A stretch of 64,000 bases of DNA, taken from the NCBI GenBank assembly GCA_947359465.1, contig OX375876.1, positions 124,243,444-124,307,443 of the forward strand. The letters are read 5' to 3'. How positions within the stretch are numbered: the first letter of the stretch is position 1; each line of letters starts with the position of its first letter. This document shows, piece after piece, positions 1 to 12,973 of the stretch. The notes under the pieces are model-generated. The model worked only from the letters and a program-made list of their open reading frames with translations. It was not told where the DNA came from and did no database searches. Source of the stretch: Metellina segmentata (lineage: Eukaryota > Arthropoda > Arachnida > Araneae > Tetragnathidae). The translations under genes and the position numbers were made by a program.

Positions 1-1489
1 TAATTTGTGATTCAATTTTATCTCTTGATCTCGCACAGTTGCCACAACTTACAACTAAAAGTGTACAAAATTTAGAAATGTGAAATTAATTCAAAGCGAA
101 AGAACCAGAAAATATCACTGCTCGCTCGATCTTGTTCATTCTCGTTTCGTTGAAAAATATTGTCTGTCCCAAATATTCGGAAATCGTTTTCATTGCGCAA
201 AGAATAAAAATAAGACTCGAAATAAATGAAGTAACAGAGATGAAATTCCATAAAAAAAAATAATATTTTTTTGAAGAATAATTACTTTTTCTACAGTACT
301 GGTAAAGCAATCGAAGTAATCGTAATATTCAATAGTCATTCCAATTTTTCCAAAACTACCAAATTATGGTTGATTTAAGTATACTTACTAAGGTGTTTTA
401 GCATGAAACTCAACTAAATATAACAATAAAGAATTGTTTAATATTGCATTCACTAAACTAATAGATAATGTATAAAATAAAATACATTGCAATCAAATAT
501 CTGGAATACAATTCATGTGATGCCTGCCCAAACACACAAACACAAAATAGAACAAAGAACAAAAAGACGGACAGACAGACTTTCGCAACTAATGCTACTC
601 ACTAAATGAAGATAAGTACTCACTGTATGCAAATTTTCATGAAAATATCTTAAACCGCGTGGACGTGTATAGGGCACAACATACAGACAGACAGACAGAC
701 GGACAGACAGACACCAAACGAGAAAAAGGCGGATTCTGCATCAGAAGGGTCCAAAACGGATAGAAAACTTGAAATGGGTCGAAAATATTGAATGTACAAA
801 CAAACACTCCATTCTTATTTATATAGACTAGCAAAATACCCGACCTTACTTGGTTTGAATTGGTTTACTCTAGATTGAAGAGATAATCAAAATATATACT
901 GACTTACGTTTTTTGTAGAATAAAAATTTATTTTAACATCTTTCGCCATCTTTATATTTTCTACAACTTACTTTGGACACAAATCCTACACATGCATATC
1001 CATTCATGTAATACATTTCACATACATCGCACAATTGCTGTATGACAAAGCTACAAAATGACGAAAGGTGATACTAAGGTTACTACTATAAAAGACGATT
1101 TATAGGAAGATTTGGAATTCCCTTTCTTAAGTTCTTTTCATGTTCAACTCAATTAATTAAAATTACGATTTACGGCGAGTGCTCTCGCACTCATAGTCAA
1201 CAAAACAATATTTTTTTACTTGTGACACTCTTGCCTCCGGTATGCGACATTGTGAAATTTTGCAATCTTCTCCTGTCATTATTACAACGAATTTTTTAAT
1301 GTTGGAAAAAGTTCCAGTTTGGATTAATAAACATTATTATTCTTTCAATAACGGCCTTATTCTTTAAATAACGGCATTATTCTTTCAATAATGGCATAAC
1401 TACACTTAAAATTTACTGAACATTTATACTGACTTACCTAACATTTTTAACTCTAATACTTTGTGGTGCTGTTGCGTGTGATGAGAAGG

Positions 1490-1824
1490 TAATGGTAATG
1501 GTAATGTTTTAGTTAACGTCGTACTAGAGCAACACAACGGGCTATTGACGACGGTCCGGGATCAGTCCCTTAAGGGAAAGATCCGAGGACAACACCTCGT
1601 AATTTTGAACCACGGTCAGATGACGAAGCAACACCTGAGCTGGCACCCCACTCTCCAAACTTCCACGCCAACCCAACGTGAGGACTTTCGGCCACGACAG
1701 ATTTAAGATGCACCAGCCGCATCTACACCATACGCTTACAAACATCCATGCCCGGACCTGGATTCGAACCAGGAACCTTCCGATCTAGAGGATAACACCT
1801 TAACCACTATAACGGTTGGTAGGC
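1490..1824 (-). mobile_element. tRNA-derived SINE, copy 1 (in 1.93-kb repeat)
   Basis: 335-bp retroposon in minus orientation. The head near 1750-1824 reads on the minus strand as a tRNA-like sequence with an A-box-like TAGTGGTTAAGG and a perfect B box GGTTCGAATCC. The other end is a (CATTAC)n-like tail at 1490-1505. It is flanked by the 12-bp duplication gtgatgagaagg at 1478-1489 and 1825-1836. Internal pol III promotion is inferred from the boxes. Confidence 0.92.
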
Positions 1825-3416
1825 GTGATGAGAAGGAAAACACATTTATTAAAATAATAAGTATTTAAAACAGGAAACAGCGAAATAAAACAAAATAAAA
1901 GATGGTGCAAAAAATTGTTCTAAAGATATTAATTTGTGATTCAATTTTATCTCTTGATCTAGAAAAGCTGCCACAACTTACAACTAAAAGTGTACAAAAT
2001 TTAGAAATGTGAAATTAATTCAAAGCGAAAGAACCAGAAAATATCACTGCTCGCTCGATCTTGTTCATTCTCGTTTCGTTGAAAAATATTGTCTGTCCCA
2101 AATATTCGGAAATCGTTTTCATTGCGCAAAGAATAAAAATAAGACTCGAAATAAATGAAGTAACAGAGATGAAATTCCATAAAAAAAATTTTTTTTTTTG
2201 AAGAATAATTACTTTTTCTGCAGTACTGGTAAAGCAATCGAAGTAATCGTAATATTAAATAGTCATTCCAATTTTTCCAAAACTACCAAATTATGGTTGA
2301 TTTAAGTATACTTACAAAGGTGTTTTAGCATGAAACTCAACTAAATATAACAATAAAGAAATGTTTAATATTGCATTCACTAAACTAATAGATAATGTAT
2401 AAAATAAAATACACTGCAATCAAATATCTGGAATACAATTCATGTGATGCCTGACCAAACACACAAACACAAAATAGAACAAAGAACAAAAAGACGGACA
2501 GACAGACTTTCGCAACTAATGCTACTCACTAAATGAAGATAAATACTCACTGTATGCAAATTTTCATGAAAATATCTTAAACCGCGTGGACGTGTATAGG
2601 GCACAACATACATACAGACAGACAGACGGACAGACAGACACCAAACGAGAAAAAGGCGGATTCTGCATCAGAAGGGTCCAAAACGGATAGAAAACTTGAA
2701 ATGGGTCGAAAATATTGAATGTACAAACAAACACTCCATTCTTATTTATATAGACTAGCAAAATACCCGACCTTACTCGGTTTGAATTGGTTTACTCTAG
2801 ATTGAAGAGATAATCAAAATATATACTGACTTACGTTTTTTGTAGAATAAAAATTTATTTTAACATCTTTCGCCATCTTTATATTTTCTACAACTTACTT
2901 TGGACACAAATCCTACACATGCATATCCATTTATGTAATACATTTCACATACATCGCACAATTGCTGTATGAAAAAGCTACAAAATGACGAAAGGTGATA
3001 CTAAGGTTACTACTATAAAAGACGATTTATAGGAAGATTTGGAATTCCCTTTCTTAAGTTCTTTTCATGTTCAACTCAATTAATTAAAATTACGATTTAC
3101 GGCGAGTGCTCTCGCACTCATAGTCAACAAAACAATATTTTTTTACTTGTGACACTCTTGCCTCCGGTATGCGACATTGTGAAATTTTGCAATCTTCTCC
3201 TGTCATTATTACAACGAATTTTTTAATGTTGGAAAAAGTTCCAGTTTGGATTAATAAACATTATTATTCTTTCAATAACGGCCTTATTCTTTAAATAACG
3301 GCATTATTCTTTCAATAATGGCATAACTACACTTAAAATTTACTGAACATTTATACTGACTTACCTAACATTTTTAAGTCTAATACTTTGTGGTGCTGTT
3401 GCGTGTGATGAGAAGG

Positions 3417-3751
3417 TAATGGTAATGGTAATGTTTTAGTTAACGTCGTACTAGAGCAACACAACGGGCTATTGACGACGGTCCGGGATCAGTCCCTTAA
3501 GGGAAAGATCCGAGGACAACACCTCGTAATTTTGAACCACGGTCAGATGACGAAGCAACACCTGAGCTGGCACCCCACTCTCCAAACTTCCACGCCAACC
3601 CAACGTGAGGACTTTCGGCCACGACAGAATTAAGGTGCACCAGCCGCATCTACACCATACGCTTACAAACATCCATGCCCGGACCTGGATTCGAACCAGG
3701 AACCTTCCGATCGATAGGATAACACCTTAACCACTATACCGGTTGGTCGGC
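3417..3751 (-). mobile_element. tRNA-derived SINE, copy 2 (in 1.93-kb repeat)
   Basis: Same 335-bp SINE at the same site in the second unit, flanked by gtgatgagaagg at 3405-3416 and 3752-3763. Identical position and flanks show it was copied by unit duplication, not inserted anew. Confidence 0.92.
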
Positions 3752-5345
3752 GTGATGAGAAGGAAAACACATTTATTAAAATAATAAGTATTTAAAACAG
3801 GAAACAGCGAAATAAAACAAAATAAAAGATGGTGCAAAAAATTGTTCTAAAGATATTAATTTGTGATTCAATTTTATCTCTTGATCTCGCACAGTTGCCA
3901 CAACTTACAACTAAAAGTGTACAAAATTTAGAAATGTGAAATTAATTCAAAGCGAAAGAACCAGAAAATATCACTGCTCGCTCGATCTTGTTCATTCTCG
4001 TTTCGTTGAAAAATATTGTCTGTCCCAAATATTCGGAAATCGTTTTCATTGCGCAAAGAATAAAAATAAGACTCGAAATAAATGAAGTAACAGAGATGAA
4101 ATTCCATAAAAAAAAATAATATTTTTTTGAAGAATAATTACTTTTTCTGCAGTACTGGTAAAGCAATCGAAGTAATCGTAATATTCAATAGTCATTCCAA
4201 TTTTTCCAAAACTACCAAATTATGGTTGATTTAAGTATACTTACTAAGGTGTTTTAGCATGAAACTCAACTAAATATAACACTAAAGAAATGTTTAATAT
4301 TGCATTCACTAAACTAATAGATAATGTATAAAATAAAATACACTGCAATCAAATATCTGGAATACAATTCATGTGATGCCTGCCCAAACACACAAACACA
4401 AAATAGAACAAAGAACAAAAAGACGGACAGACAGACTTTCGCAACTAATGCTACTCACTAAATGAAGATAAGTACTCACTGTATGCAAATTTTCATGAAA
4501 ATATCTTAAACCGCGTGGACGTGTATAGGGCACAACATACAGACAGACAGACAGACGGACAGACAGACACCAAACGAGAAAAAGGCGGATTCTGCATCAG
4601 AAGGGTCCAAAACGGATAGAAAACTTGAAATGGGTCGAAAATATTGAATGTACAAACAAACACTCCATTCTTATTTATATAGACTAGCAAAATACCCGAC
4701 CTTACTCGGTTTGAATTGGTTTACTCTAGATTGAAGAGATAATCAAAATATATACTGACTTACGTTTTTTGTAGAATAAAAATTTATTTTAACATCTTTC
4801 GCCATCTTTATATTTTCTACAACTTACTTTGGACACAAATCCTACACATGCATATCCATTCATGTAATACATTTCACATACATCGCACAATTGCTGTATG
4901 ACAAAGCTACAAAATGACGAAAGGTGATACTAAGGTTACTACTATAAAAGACGATTTATAGGAAGATTTGGAATTCCCTTTCTTAAGTTCTTTTCATGTT
5001 CAACTCAATTAATTAAAATTACGATTTACGGCGAGTGCTCTCGCACTCATAGTCAACAAAACAATATTTTTTTACTTGTGACACTCTTGCCTCCGGTATG
5101 CGACATTGTGAAATTTTGCAATCTTCTCCTGTCATTATTACAACGAATTTTTTAATGTTGGAAAAAGTTCCAGTTTGGATTAATAAACATTATTATTCTT
5201 TCAATAACGGCCTTATTCTTTAAATAACGGCATTATTCTTTCAATAATGGCATAACTACACTTAAAATTTACTGAACATTTATACTGACTTACCTAACAT
5301 TTTTAAGTCTAATACTTTGTGGTGCTGTTGCGTGTGATGAGAAGG

Positions 5346-5680
5346 TAATGGTAATGGTAATGTTTTAGTTAACGTCGTACTAGAGCAACACAACGGGCTA
5401 TTGACGACGGTCCGGGATCAGTCCCTTAAGGGAAAGATCCGAGGACAACACCTCGTAATTTTGAACCACGGTCAGATGACGAAGCAACACCTGAGCTGGC
5501 ACCCCACTCTCCAAACTTCCACGCCAACCCAACGTGAGGACTTTCGGCCACGACAGAATTAAGGTGCACCAGCCGCATCTACACCATACGCTTACAAACA
5601 TCCATGCCCGGACCTGGATTCGAACCAGGAACCTTCCGATCTATAGGATAACACCTTAACCACTATACCGGTTGGTCGGC
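5346..5680 (-). mobile_element. tRNA-derived SINE, copy 3 (in 1.93-kb repeat)
   Basis: Same 335-bp SINE in the third unit, flanked by gtgatgagaagg at 5334-5345 and 5681-5692. The matching empty site, with a single gtgatgagaagg, is at 7263-7274 in the fourth unit. Confidence 0.92.
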
Positions 5681-7368
5681 GTGATGAGAAGGAAAACACA
5701 TTTATTAAAATAATAAGTATTTAAAACAGGAAACAGCGAAATAAAACAAAATAAAAGATGGTGCAAAAAATTGTTCTAAAGATATTAATTTGTGATTCAA
5801 TTTTATCTCTTGATCTCGCACAGTTGCCACAACTTACAACTAAAAGTGTACAAAATTTAGAAATGTGAAATTAATTCAAAGCGAAAGAACCAGAAAATAT
5901 CACTGCTCGCTCGATCTTGTTCATTCTCGTTTCGTTGAAAAATATTGTCTGTCCCAAATATTCGGAAATCGTTTTCATTGCGCAAAGAATAAAAATAAGA
6001 CTCGAAATAAATGAAGTAACAGAGATGAAATTCCATAAAAAAAAATAATATTTTTTTGAAGAATAATTACTTTTTCTGCAGTACTGGTAAAGCAATCGAA
6101 GTAATCGTAATATTCAATAGTCATTCCAATTTTTCCAAAACTACCAAATTATGGTTGATTTAAGTATACTTACTAAGGTGTTTTAGCATGAAACTCAACT
6201 AAATATAACAATAAAGAAATGTTTAATATTGCGTTCACTAAACTAATAGATAATGTATAAAATAAAATACACTGCAATCAAATATCTGGAATACAATTCA
6301 TGTGATGCCTGCCCAAACACACAAACACAAAATAGAACAAAGAACAAAAAGACGGACAGACAGACTTTCGCAACTAATGCTACTCACTAAATGAAGATAA
6401 GTACTCACTGTATGCAAATTTTCATGAAAATATCTTAAACCGCGTGGACGTGTATAGGGCACAACATACAGACAGACAGACAGACGGACAGACAGACACC
6501 AAACGAGAAAAAGGCGGATTCTGCATCAGAAGGGTCCAAAACGGATAGAAAACTTGAAATGGGTCGAAAATATTGAATGTACAAACAAACACTCCATTCT
6601 TATTTATATAGACTAGCAAAATACCCGACCTTACTCGGTTTGAATTGGTTTACTCTAGATTGAAGAGATAATCAAAATATATACTGACTTACGTTTTTTG
6701 TAGAATAAAAATTTATTTTAACATCTTTCGCCATCTTTATATTTTCTACAACTTACTTTGGACACAAATCCTACACATGCATATCCATTCATGTAATACA
6801 TTTCACATACATCGCACAATTGCTGTATGACAAAGCTACAAAATGACGAAAGGTGATACTAAGGTTACTACTATAAAAGACGATTTATAGGAAGATTTGG
6901 AATTCCCTTTCTTAAGTTCTTTTCATGTTCAACTCAATTAATTAAAATTACGATTTACGGCGAGTGCTCTCGCACTCATAGTCAACAAAACAATATTTTT
7001 TTACTTGTGACACTCTTGCCTCCGGTATGCGACATTGTGAAATTTTGCAATCTTCTCCTGTCATTATTACAACGAATTTTTTAATGTTGGAAAAAGTTCC
7101 AGTTTGGATTAATAAACATTATTATTCTTTCAATAACGGCATTATTCTTTAAATAACGGCATTATTCTTTCAATAATGGCATAACTACACTTAAAATTTA
7201 CTGAACATTTATACTGACTTACCTAACATTTTTAAGTCTAATACTTTGTGGTGCTGTTGCGTGTGATGAGAAGGAAAACACATTTATTAAAATAATAAGT
7301 ATTTAAAACAGGAAACAGCGAAGTAAAACAAAATAAAAGATGTCGCAAAAAATTGTTCTAAAGATATT

Positions 7369-8177
7369 AATTTGTGATTCAATTTCATCTCTTGATCTCG
7401 CACAGTTGCCACAACTTACAACAGAAAGTGTACAAAATTTAGAAATGTGAAATTAATTCAGAGCGAAAGAACCAGAAAAAATATCACTGCTCGCGCGATC
7501 TTGTTCATTCTCGTTTCATTGAAAAATATCGCCTGTCCCAAATATTCGGAAATCGTTTTCATTGCGCAAAGAATAAAAATAAGACTCGTAAAAAATGAAG
7601 TATTAGAGATGAAATTCCATAAGAAAAAAATAATTTTTTGAAGAGTAATTACTTTTTTATTAGTATTGGTAAAGCAATCGAAGTAATCGTAATATTCAAT
7701 AGACTTTCCAATTTTTCCAAAACTACCAAATTATGGTTGATTTAAGTATACTTACTCAGGTGTTTTAGCATGAAACTCAACTAAATATAACAAATAAGAA
7801 ATGTTTAACATTGCATTCACTAAACTAATAGACAATGTATAAAATAAAATACAATGCAATCAAATATCTGGAAAACAATTCATGTGATGTGTACACAAAC
7901 ACACAAACACAGAATCGAGCATAGAACAGAAAGACGGACAGACAGTCTTTCGCAACCAATGCCACTCACTAAATGAAGATAAGTACTCACTGTATGCAAA
8001 TTTTCATGAAAATATCTTAAACCGCGTGGACGTGTATAGGGCACAACATACAGACAGACACCAAACGAGAAAAAAGCGGATTCGGCATCAGAAGGGTCCA
8101 AAACGGATAGAAAACTTGAAATGGGTCGAAAATATTGAATGTACAAACAAACACTCCATTCTTATTTATATAGATTA
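7369..8177 (-). repeat. Diverged partial copy of the 1.93-kb repeat
   Basis: Follows the array directly and aligns with the first ~830 bp of the unit, but with many more differences than the array copies share among themselves, and with a shorter CAGA tract. It ends near the ttatttatatagat motif, after which homology stops. It is the oldest visible copy in the cluster and probably the flank from which the array expanded. Confidence 0.85.
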
Positions 8178-8973
8178 TAGAAACCAACGGTATTATATAT
8201 TTTTCTATAATACTTGAAATGTTTTATGTCCACTCCATCCCTAGCTCCATTCCTGTGTCCAATATACAGTGCAACTTAAATAACACAATTCAAGCCGCCT
8301 CGCAAGGACTTTCTATTGTGATGTACCACTTTTACAGATGAACTGATACTTCCAGGAACCAGGTGAATGTTCACGACTTCGGATCATTTTTCTGGTCAGA
8401 GGGAAGAGTGTCCAGTTAAGCAAGCAGCACACACACCAGTGATGCCTCCACACAGCGAACATTGACCTCAAGGAAACATGATAGAGAACATTTCACGCGG
8501 GGGTAGCTTGGGGTTGGCGGAATTCGCGCGGGAAAAAATCCCGAGCAATGAGCCCGCCCGAATGGACAGCCTGCCGTGGGGACGCTATCCTTGGGGTCCA
8601 ATGGAAAAATACCGAAAGCATCACGGGGGCTGAAGTGTGCCAAGTGAGGAAACATAACTTTTTTTCGACAGTTGTCTCTGGGCGTATGGAACTTCCTGAC
8701 GTGAATTCTGATACTCACCATCGAAGTGCTGGGGGATGGATTGGACACCGGACAGGTCTATTGAATTTAATTTCATTCTTATTTTTATTCAATTAAAAAT
8801 GCAGTGATTGTCTCTATTTTGTATTGTGATCAATTATGTAAAATTTAATTGAATTCTGTGACAATATATTTTCTTTCTTGATTACCTGATGTGTCCTGTT
8901 TCTTTTGCAAGACTTTAATATACTTGCATGATTATCACCACAATCACGGCCTTGTCAACGTATGACAATATAT
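8178..8973. other. Unassigned, GC-richer stretch
   Basis: About 8270-8760 is clearly richer in G and C than its surroundings and holds overlapping open frames on both strands (110 codons on the minus strand at 8416-8748). Neither frame resembles a known domain, and neither shows a signal peptide or repeated motif. It may be part of an unrecognised retroposon or an untranslated exon. No gene is claimed. Confidence 0.4.
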
Positions 8974-9136
8974 CAGGCCTCGAAATAGATTTTTTAATGC
9001 AGGTGCACCTCGTGCACCTAAACTTTTAAATTAGGTGCACAAGGTGCACTGTGTGCACCTAGTGGGAAAAAATTAGGTGCACAATTATATTTTCATGTGC
9101 ACAGTGCACCTGTGCACCCGGGTATTTCGAGCTCTG
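8974..9136. mobile_element. hAT-type MITE, 163 bp
   Basis: Terminal inverted repeats caggcctcgaaata and cagagctcgaaata (read inward) bound a core of short overlapping palindromes made of GGTGCAC/GTGCACC. The element is flanked by a perfect 8-bp target duplication, caatatat, at 8966-8973 and 9137-9144. An 8-bp duplication and CAG-starting ends are typical of hAT elements. Too short to code. A related, longer element is at 37471-38833. Confidence 0.88.
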
Positions 9137-9138
9137 CA

Positions 9139-9192
<54 letters not shown>
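9139..9192. repeat. (AT)n(GT)n microsatellite
   Basis: A run of AT dinucleotides passes directly into a run of GT dinucleotides, immediately beside the right target duplication of the hAT-type MITE. Confidence 0.95.
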
Positions 9193-9194
<2 letters not shown>

Positions 9195-11304
9195 TTGTAC
9201 CCACGAAACTAGAAACATTTTTTTAAATCTTAAAAAACCAATTCAAATCCAAAATTCAATTTTTTTTTCAAAACTTTAATGTTGAGAAACTCAAAAAAAG
9301 ATGTCAGGAAGCCGAAGAAGACTTCCTGACTATCTTTTGACATATAACTATTACTCTATGTATAAAATTTACTGACATGAAAATTCAAGACAATTATCAA
9401 CTGATATGATCCATATTTCTGTTGATCGCTTCCGACGAGTAAGTCATAACAAAGTGGAAAACTCAGCTGTTTGCTTGAAGCATCAACCATCTTGCTATCC
9501 CTAATCAAATTGTGAAAGCACCCTAACCTAGCAAATGCTCATGTAAAATTGTCAAAGCCCCACAGAAAGGATTGCCTAAAACGCGAGTCCTTTTGTTACG
9601 TTTTATTGATTAAAAGACATTCGAATTCCAAATTGACTTTTGAATTTATTAATTATTGAATACAGAATATGTTCGCAGAAATTTTTTATCAACCAAATTT
9701 GGAAATTTTTATTTTAAATATTCAAACGAAATAAATAATAAATTTCATTTGAGATTGTATTTAAAGGCATTTACGAATTATTTCAAAAGGCAAAACATAT
9801 TTCCTTCAAGTGTTTGTAACTTTAACGATATATGTAAGTAATATTTTAAACATAAAGAACTGAATGAGTATTTATAAATATCAACCAATAAGCAAACATG
9901 AATATTTCATATTTAACATCGTAATTATTGTAACAAAAAATAAGTGGAAATTCAAACTGTTTAATTCATTATTGAATTCAAAAAGTGCGAAACCAATATA
10001 GTAATAGTTTTGTATCGATAAGATTAAAACTGAGATTTTCAAAAACAGCAACTCCATGCTATACAGCGCCTTGATATGTCCCTAGGCTTTTCCCTATTTT
10101 CAACTTGTTCCCACGTCTGAGAAGGGCAGATTTCTCCTACAGAAATTGGTCGTGGGGGTCATGAATGACATTTTCGACTGACCACCTACCGAGCCTAAAA
10201 CATACCGTCTAGAGTAGTATTTCTGCTTCTTTAGTCAGCGAGAGAACCATCCGTTTCCTTCTCTAGTAAGATTGCTGTCGGCCTTTCTTCGAATGATAAA
10301 ATAAGATATGACACGTTCCCTTCTGCATACTCAGATGTTAACAGTTAACAAAAAGGAATGCATGGGTCATTATGATCGTTCAAGAAAAGGACATGTGTGA
10401 CACTATCAGAGTACTTTTGTGTGAAGTTTTCAAGAGCTTCCCGCTTTCAATAGGGAGTAAGAAATATTTCCGACAAAGAGAGAGAATATAGTTTAAATTC
10501 CTCTTCTTTTTATTTTTTTTGTCAAACTGTCATAATGACTTACTTTAAACGATCGATGTTGCTTTAGGTTTAAAAAATTCAAATACGGCAAAGTAAAAGT
10601 GTTTCTGATAAACACATATAAAAGGCGGCCTTTTCGTTACTCCATATTTTATCACTCTTAAACCGGCTATCTTTTCACACCAAAAGGACTGAGAAAGACT
10701 AAAATCTTCGAAATTAAACTATGCGAGGGTTTTCTTACTCATTAGATTTTAGGTAGAAAATAGTACTATGCTAGTATTTTACTACATATCTGTTATTCAG
10801 TCAATCGTACAACATATAAGAATCTTAAATTTTGCTGGCAGTAATAATTGAACCTTTTAATTCGTAGCTAATACTAGTACAGGTGGAAGAAAAGTGCATG
10901 ACACATTTCGACAGTTAATATAAAATCCACCATCCAAATTGCCGTAGAAGTTTTCGGTTTTCACTAAATTGCTTTACATGGCATGACGTTATTTTTTGCA
11001 TAAGAAATAGTTCAATTGTTTGAAAACTTGAAGACACGAAACACAAAAGTAAACAACACTATTCCGCAATACAATTTAACAAATACGTGGATTGAAATTG
11101 AGTATCGGTTTAATATCGCTCACGCCACAAAGGGTGCTCACATTAAAATATGGTAGTATATAGTAACAAAAATGCTCTAATAAATTATAATATGTATTAT
11201 AATTATTTGTGTACAATTTTTATATTGTTTTCCGATAAATTTGTTTTCTGATAGATTTGCGTTTGTTCATAAATGTTAGTGTGAGTTGTTTTATAGTTCC
11301 TACA
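9193..11304. other. Intergenic DNA, nothing recognised
   Basis: AT-rich sequence without a convincing coding frame. About 10050-10330 is less AT-rich but has frequent stops in all frames, and no exon with matching splice sites and recognisable homology could be defined. Confidence 0.5.
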
Positions 11305-11624
11305 GCCGACCAAACGGTTTAGTAGTTAAGGTGTTAGCCTCTAAATTGGAAGGTTCCTAGTTCGAATCCGGGTCCGGGCATGGATGTTTGTAAGCGTATG
11401 TTGTAGAGGTGGCTGGTGCACCTTAAATCTGTCGTGACCGAAAGTCCTCACGTTGGGTTGGAGTGGAAGTTTGGAGTGTGGGGTGCCAGCTCAGGTGTTG
11501 CTTCGTCATCTGACCGTGGTTCAAAAGTACGAGGTGTCCTCGAATCTTAAGGGATTGATCCCGGACAGTCATCAAGAGCCCATTGTGTTGCTCTAGTTCG
11601 ACGTTAATTAAAAAAATTACTATC
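11305..11624 (+). mobile_element. tRNA-derived SINE, plus orientation
   Basis: Begins GCCGACCAA, the same start as the SINEs in the 1.93-kb array. It carries the A-box-like TAGTAGTTAAGG and B-box-like AGTTCGAATCC in the tRNA head, then the same body, and ends in an A-rich/attac tail. Differences of several percent from the array copies show an independent, older insertion. No clear target duplication was found. Confidence 0.88.
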
Positions 11625-12973
11625 ACCCAAATTCAGGTTTTATTATAAAAAACTATTTGAGGCTACATCAAACTATTATTGCTACCAATTTTATAAAATT
11701 ATTTCAGAGGTTTGTCATTAAATTTGTATTAAAAATAATCATTCGAAATACTGATCAAGATTTCAAACGTCCCATACTTCCGTTCTTTAAAAACTTATTG
11801 GTATGAGTAACTCAGACGCAGTTTACCATATGTGAACGTTGTTATGTATACTCAATTCTTCACTGAAAAGTGAACACTCAAAACGTGAAATCTTTGAATA
11901 ATATTCCCTATTGAATATTTTAACCTACGTAACATTATTGAAGCAAGTTTTGAACATTTTTGTTTTTATTTCTGCATTGTGTTAAGTTTTACACGTCTAA
12001 CTCAACTGTGATAAATATAATGTAATTGCTTTATTTATACAAAACAATGCTGTAAATCCGTGGTAAATTTGTGCGAGAGAAAATTAATGCTGGAATTTAA
12101 CTTATTTACAATTTGAAGAAAAACTACTTATTAGAAAAAAAATATATAAAATAAATATTTCAAAGTTCCCATTTTATGCAGTAAATCTTTGGTTTCTTAA
12201 ACGCGTATAAGCAAGGATCAATTGAATGTATCTTGATCCTGAGAAATGACGCAATGTTTGAAACTATCTCCAGCAATACCATTCAAAAGAATCGTCTCAC
12301 TCTTCGGAACCGGAAAGAAGCCCGTGGCGTTCCAATCTATCACTGTCATGGGTCAACTAAGACGATCCAGTCTAAATGGCCTACTGATCATACCCATTGA
12401 CCAAAGGAGGGGAAAGCATTCCCTTTGTCCAAACCCTGACACTTTTAAATGGAACTCGTTTTCTAGGGGTGACGCTTTTGTCAACACAACAGGGATATGC
12501 CATGCCGCCAAGAGGGGTAGAGATAAAATAATATTTTTTCAGCTCTTTTATCTGTGGATAGTTAATTAATGATGAATGCGTTACAAAAAATGTATGTCTA
12601 GAAATATACTTGGGTTTATTTTAAACTTGTGTTAAAAGTATGACGTATCAATGTATGCTTTTTAAAGCTAAAGCAATTATAATTATTGCTTTTAAAATTT
12701 ATTTCATCTATGATTTAGTTTGTCTAATTTTTTGGAATCATTATGCTATATTTATATTGGAAAACAGTGTGTCAAACCAATTTCCACATCACCCAAGGGG
12801 TATGGTTTATTGATACATTACCCTTTTTGCAATAATCTAGGCGGGTTACCCAGGAGGCATATGTCCTTTCATTTAATTGTGTATTGGACATGGAATGAGG
12901 GAGGAATATGTTTATTTTTGGAAGCAGGTCTTGCAAAGGCATACTGAACACATTTCACACTCCCACGAACTCT
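11625..12973. other. Intergenic DNA; left part of the piggyBac element not delimited
   Basis: No coding signal recognised. The 107-codon frame at 12246-12569 has no protein-like character. The missing left terminus of the piggyBac element (TTAA followed by CCC) should lie in this stretch but was not found, so that end is probably deleted or mutated. Confidence 0.45.

Larger units (their letters stand above)
1..7368 (-). repeat. Head-to-tail array of a 1.93-kb repeat
   Basis: The marker aatttgtgattcaatttta recurs at 2, 1931, 3858, 5787 and 7369, spacings of 1929, 1927, 1929 and 1582 bp. The 1582-bp unit is shorter by exactly 347 bp, the size of a SINE (335 bp) plus its 12-bp target duplication. 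Copies differ by only scattered substitutions and small indels. Each unit holds a (CAGA)n tract, a palindromic cgagtgctctcgcactcg-like motif, and no convincing coding frame: the repeated 65-74-codon frames are not protein-like. The array is cut by the window edge on the left. Nominal strand is arbitrary. What the unit originally was is unknown; dispersed old copies elsewhere in the window show it is a transposon-like repeat. Confidence 0.93.

Noticed and set aside
1750..1824. tRNA gene on the minus strand
   Set aside because: The A- and B-box sequence is the head of a 335-bp SINE with a target duplication; no proper acceptor stem or anticodon arm was verified.
86..6619. Repeated open frames of 65-78 codons in the 1.93-kb array
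   Set aside because: They recur only because the DNA repeats; compositions are not protein-like, one includes translated CAGA microsatellite, and frames break between copies.
8416..8748. 110-codon frame as a gene
   Set aside because: No domain, no conserved motif, and overlapping frames on the other strand; explained by higher GC content.
12246..12569. 107-codon frame as a gene
   Set aside because: No recognisable features and no supporting context.
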